In this document: piece by piece, positions 62,601-64,000 of the stretch
Numbering within the stretch: the stretch's first letter is position 1
Layout of the letters: each line of letters starts with the position of its first letter
NCBI GenBank assembly: GCA_947066955.1
Contig: CAMTAF010000003.1
Location: forward strand, 1 to 64,000
From: an uncultured Hungatella sp.
GTDB lineage: Bacteria; Bacillota; Clostridia; Lachnospirales; Lachnospiraceae
DNA length: 64,000 nt
Reading direction: 5' to 3'
Notes under the pieces: generated by a model
Told to the model about the DNA's origin: nothing
The model's database searches: none
What the model saw: the letters and a program-made list of their open reading frames with translations, nothing else
Position numbers and translations under genes: made by a program

Positions 62601-64000
62601 CTTTTATGTAATTGGCGGTGAGAAAATCTTTGATAATGCTTAAGTAATCCCGGTTGTCATCCTTCACCGCCTCAAGGCACACCACAAGATCCGAGTCCTT
62701 GGCAAAGATCAGCTTTTTCGTCTCCAGCACCCGCCGGTGGGAGGCATTTTCCTTGATAATGCCGCCGGCGTTGTTGTCATACAATTCCGCGGCCTCGGAG
62801 AGGACAGAGGCCAGATTTTTCTCAAAAGCCTCCCGCTTTTTCTGGCGGTAATCCGCGTAGAAATCCATCCCCCTGTGATAGGTGGATTTGAAGGTCTGGA
62901 GAGTGTAGAGGATCTGGTTGAGGCAGGGGCTGTCCTCCAAAAGCCCCACAGAGGCTATGGAACCCTGAAGCTGCTGCAGGGTATAGTCGTAGCTGGTGTG
63001 GTCCAGAAAATAGTTGCGGAGCACGGCGGAGAGCAGGTAATAATCATTGTCCGCCCCGCTTTTTCCGTAATAGATCTGGAAAATGCGGTGGGAACTGTAG
63101 CTGCACTGGGCCAGAGGGTCGTTTAAGGCGTAGGCCAGCTGTGTGTAGGGCAAAACATAATCCGGATATTTTTCTGACAGCGACCGCAGATAGGCGGCAG
63201 CGCAGTAGTGCCTGCCATCCGAGAGCATCTGAAAGATCATGTCCCGGAAGTGAGCCCGCTGGGAGTCTGTCAGGACCTTTCCCGAGGCGGGGTCCGCGGG
63301 GGCGGTGTTCAGCGCGTTTAGGGAGTCCGGGGCGCCCGGGGGCGCTGCGGTGGGGCCGTCTAGAGTGCCCGGGTTCGCTGTGGCGGGGATGTCCGGGTCC
63401 GCGGTGCTGGGGTTTGCGGCGCCTTCGGCTGTCGGGCCGCGGGTGTTCAAGGTGCTGGGGTTTACGGTGCCTGGATCCGCGGTGTGGATGGAGTCCGGGG
63501 AGTCCGGGCTCGCAGCGGTAGGAGTGTCCGGGGAGTCTGGACTCGCATCAGTGTGGGAGTCCGGGGAGTCCGGGCTCACAGCGGTAAGAGCGTCCGGGGC
63601 GTCTGGGCTCGCAGCAGTGTGGGAGTCCGGGGCGTCTGGGCTCGCAGCAGTGTGGGAGTCCGGGGCGTCTGGGCTCGCAGCAGTGTGGGCGTCCGGGGAG
63701 CCCGGGTTCGCAGCGTTGGGGGAGTCCGAGGTGCCTGGGTTCGTTGGGCTGAGGGTGCCTGGGGCGCCGAGGTTCACAGCGCCGCGGGTATCTGAGGCGC
63801 CGAGATCCGCAGCGCTGAGAGTGTCCGCTGAGCCGGGGGCGTTTGCATCGCCAGGCACTGCGCAGGCCTCCTCAGCGGTGGCCGCGGTTGGGGAGGCGAG
63901 GGCAGATGCCGCGTCTGCACCGCCGTTTTCAGGAGATTCCAGATCGTCAGATTCTTCTGCTTCATCGGACGTCTCAAAGGAGATCACGGAATCATCGTCA
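59692..64000 (-). CDS. Giant STAND-type P-loop ATPase with Pro/Ser-rich repeat N-terminus (partial)
   Basis: At least 1431 residues. The frame stays open to the window edge (a GTG at 63987 is preceded by in-frame acidic codons), so the N-terminus is probably missing. The acidic start (DEAEESDDLESPENGG) is followed by about 230 residues of Ala/Pro/Ser/Asp low complexity, including an eleven-residue tandem repeat. Then come about 700 helical residues of unknown fold and a C-terminal ATPase beginning FMGRKHELEKIE, with Walker A GGRQLGKS near residue 1071, Walker B LLLLMDEAD near 1160, and arginine-rich sensor VVAGLRNIVRF. A winged-helix end (ITRISSLTKEKVAALMEEMREL) closes it. Confidence 0.8.
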   Translation of the reverse strand, partial: DDDSVISFETSDEAEESDDLESPENGGADAASALASPTAATAEEACAVPGDANAPGSADTLSAADLGASDTRGAVNLGAPGTLSPTNPGTSDSPNAANPGSPDAHTAASPDAPDSHTAASPDAPDSHTAASPDAPDALTAVSPDSPDSHTDASPDSPDTPTAASPDSPDSIHTADPGTVNPSTLNTRGPTAEGAANPSTADPDIPATANPGTLDGPTAAPPGAPDSLNALNTAPADPASGKVLTDSQRAHFRDMIFQMLSDGRHYCAAAYLRSLSEKYPDYVLPYTQLAYALNDPLAQCSYSSHRIFQIYYGKSGADNDYYLLSAVLRNYFLDHTSYDYTLQQLQGSIASVGLLEDSPCLNQILYTLQTFKSTYHRGMDFYADYRQKKREAFEKNLASVLSEAAELYDNNAGGIIKENASHRRVLETKKLIFAKDSDLVVCLEAVKDDNRDYLSIIKDFLTANYIKDGADVTADNIDPSKIDHVLDTNWDLAAANMRLVKRSSDLMSSLRMNLFKLVKKVVVILCNYVSALEDNSIDENDPAFISYRRTRDNLLKNIRDAVSQFKKNPPSSAKDRAGQAVLGATLTELAARLEGTYDEDSSQYFYLGFLKNDKVLLDDDYLPVLDDVNEIPELSVLSRIEDHFSSPERDLESRLTEIFKGGDDYGSAALILQVLRKYPGTVKNRELLDSSIENALLYPRKDMENKRRGFIEDLELAQSYGQIDNTTEDRKEALIQIMNFWYEWAMETDNYGFFYKILASIRKKIKDDAQVRGVDLMASLSSYQKENPGWADSDLVSDAVAQIRSRIDSQNYAAAEDLLNRLMANDLESDFNFIQHDYLDEFLREYALNSSQAGTARATLQSRLLKGHNKDARGAGRLVENWPKGSGTPALKIQNLLMALGFAVENVTVHAPIQGKDHYQVTLKRPVNGRKSNYKHPVSVFGSEAEEKGFRVVNIFGKMDAGRLIDTFKEIGTAKNTLILLDHTLTLPDRRELARKTKTEFSAKTFLVIDRVVLVYLANHYSETAVNRMLMAVTIPFAACQPYVSDSAKIMPPEIFMGRKHELEKIESASGVNIVYGGRQLGKSALLRMACSDINMDENGDRAILVDLKGLDYRAAARKISGALYDEGILKTEHITEDWDELSRDVKNRLRDTSGPDHIPYLLLLMDEADVFIESCEAVDYRPFDSLKDIQSVGAGRFKFVVAGLRNIVRFKKNTALSNNRVLTHLSSLTVTPFKSTEARELLEIPLFYLGFRFPDDSKTQMLISTIFGTTNYFPGLLQLYCAKLVEAMRRDYAGYSETETPPYIVREEHIKKALSDKTLEEQIREKFFITLKYGDDDYYYLIALLTAYNYHNNKGQNGCGAADILSTADGYGITRISSLTKEKVAALMEEMRELNVLQYAGDGRYRFARHNFCQMMGSMQKIDDEILDYATRQED
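63470..63720 (-). repeat. 33-bp tandem repeat encoding SPDAPDSHTAA units
   Basis: About seven to eight copies of a 33-base unit in frame with the giant ATPase gene, encoding SPDAPDSHTAA and variants (SPDSPDSHTDA, SPDAPDALTAV). The middle three copies are almost identical at the DNA level, so recent expansion or slippage is likely and copy number may vary between strains. Confidence 0.85.

Noticed and set aside
63470-63720. CRISPR-like appearance of the 33-bp repeats
   Set aside because: The repeats are contiguous without spacers, in frame with a long ORF, and no cas genes are present.
63141-63795. Plus-strand Gly/Arg/Val-rich ORFs across the repeat region
   Set aside because: Produced by reading the 33-bp repeat of the minus-strand gene in the opposite direction; no ribosome site and no sensible composition.

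Overview
The window looks like a chromosome segment of a gut-type Lachnospiraceae (Clostridium cluster XIVa) bacterium close to the replication origin. The evidence is the order mnmG-rsmG-parA-parB, two perfect parS sites, Lachnospiraceae-type genes (DUF4446, DUF3881-like, DUF5685-like), strong purine-rich Shine-Dalgarno sites, frequent AGG/AGA arginine codons and sigma-A type promoters. I cannot name the species.

Layout. (1) 1-2.7 kb: mnmG and rsmG. (2) 2.8-11.8 kb: an accessory block set between rsmG and parA. It encodes an unknown protein, an NB-ARC/TPR STAND NTPase, a multi-pass membrane protein, a small helical protein, a DUF5685-like protein, a SPASM-like protein with no radical-SAM core, a 56-residue six-cysteine peptide and a small membrane protein. 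The last four suggest a possible peptide-modification locus. (3) 11.9-18.2 kb: alpha/beta hydrolase, parS, parA, parB, DUF4446, gdhA and a DUF3881-like gene. (4) 18.3-31.2 kb: a tRNA-Arg(CCU) gene cut in its anticodon loop by two tandem integrative elements with three copies of the core CTCCTAAG. Element 1 (about 8.8 kb, AT-rich) has an intact tyrosine integrase, an Xis-like protein, a serine recombinase, DUF6291-like proteins, two zinc-ribbon membrane proteins and its own complete tRNA-Arg(CCU). Element 2 (about 4 kb) is degraded: dead integrase, truncated Xis, group II intron fragment and chimeric kinase. It keeps a well-formed type III toxin-antitoxin locus with two 46-nt RNA repeats, an attenuator terminator and a ToxN/CptN-like toxin.

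(5) 31.2-40.2 kb: a lipoprotein, a GyrI-like protein, a LysR regulator divergent from an extracytoplasmic flavinylated reductase (two FMN-bind domains plus FAD domain), an FMN reductase, an orphan PTS IIB-like protein, a LysR remnant, and a two-gene AAA ATPase plus DUF4276/Toprim-like pair typical of defence modules. (6) 40.4-58.7 kb: a sucrose/fructan utilisation region. It has a solute-binding protein with a large hybrid sensor kinase, an ABC importer, a GH32-like protein, two LacI regulators, a GH32 sucrose-6-phosphate hydrolase, a sucrose-type PTS IIBCA, a metallo-hydrolase and a fructokinase. Near-consensus promoters followed by palindromes (TGAAACGTTTCA; GTAACCGGTTAC) suggest each LacI protein controls its own branch. 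(7) 58.6-64 kb, minus strand: a very large STAND-type P-loop ATPase with an eleven-residue proline-rich repeat, running off the window, and a partner ending in an RNxxxH HEPN-like motif. This may be a previously undescribed conflict system.

Short dispersed repeats sit at ribosome-binding sites and just after promoter -10 boxes. One duplicates a Shine-Dalgarno sequence and creates a 16-codon leader ORF before the PTS gene. All names come from reading motifs by eye; no database search was run.
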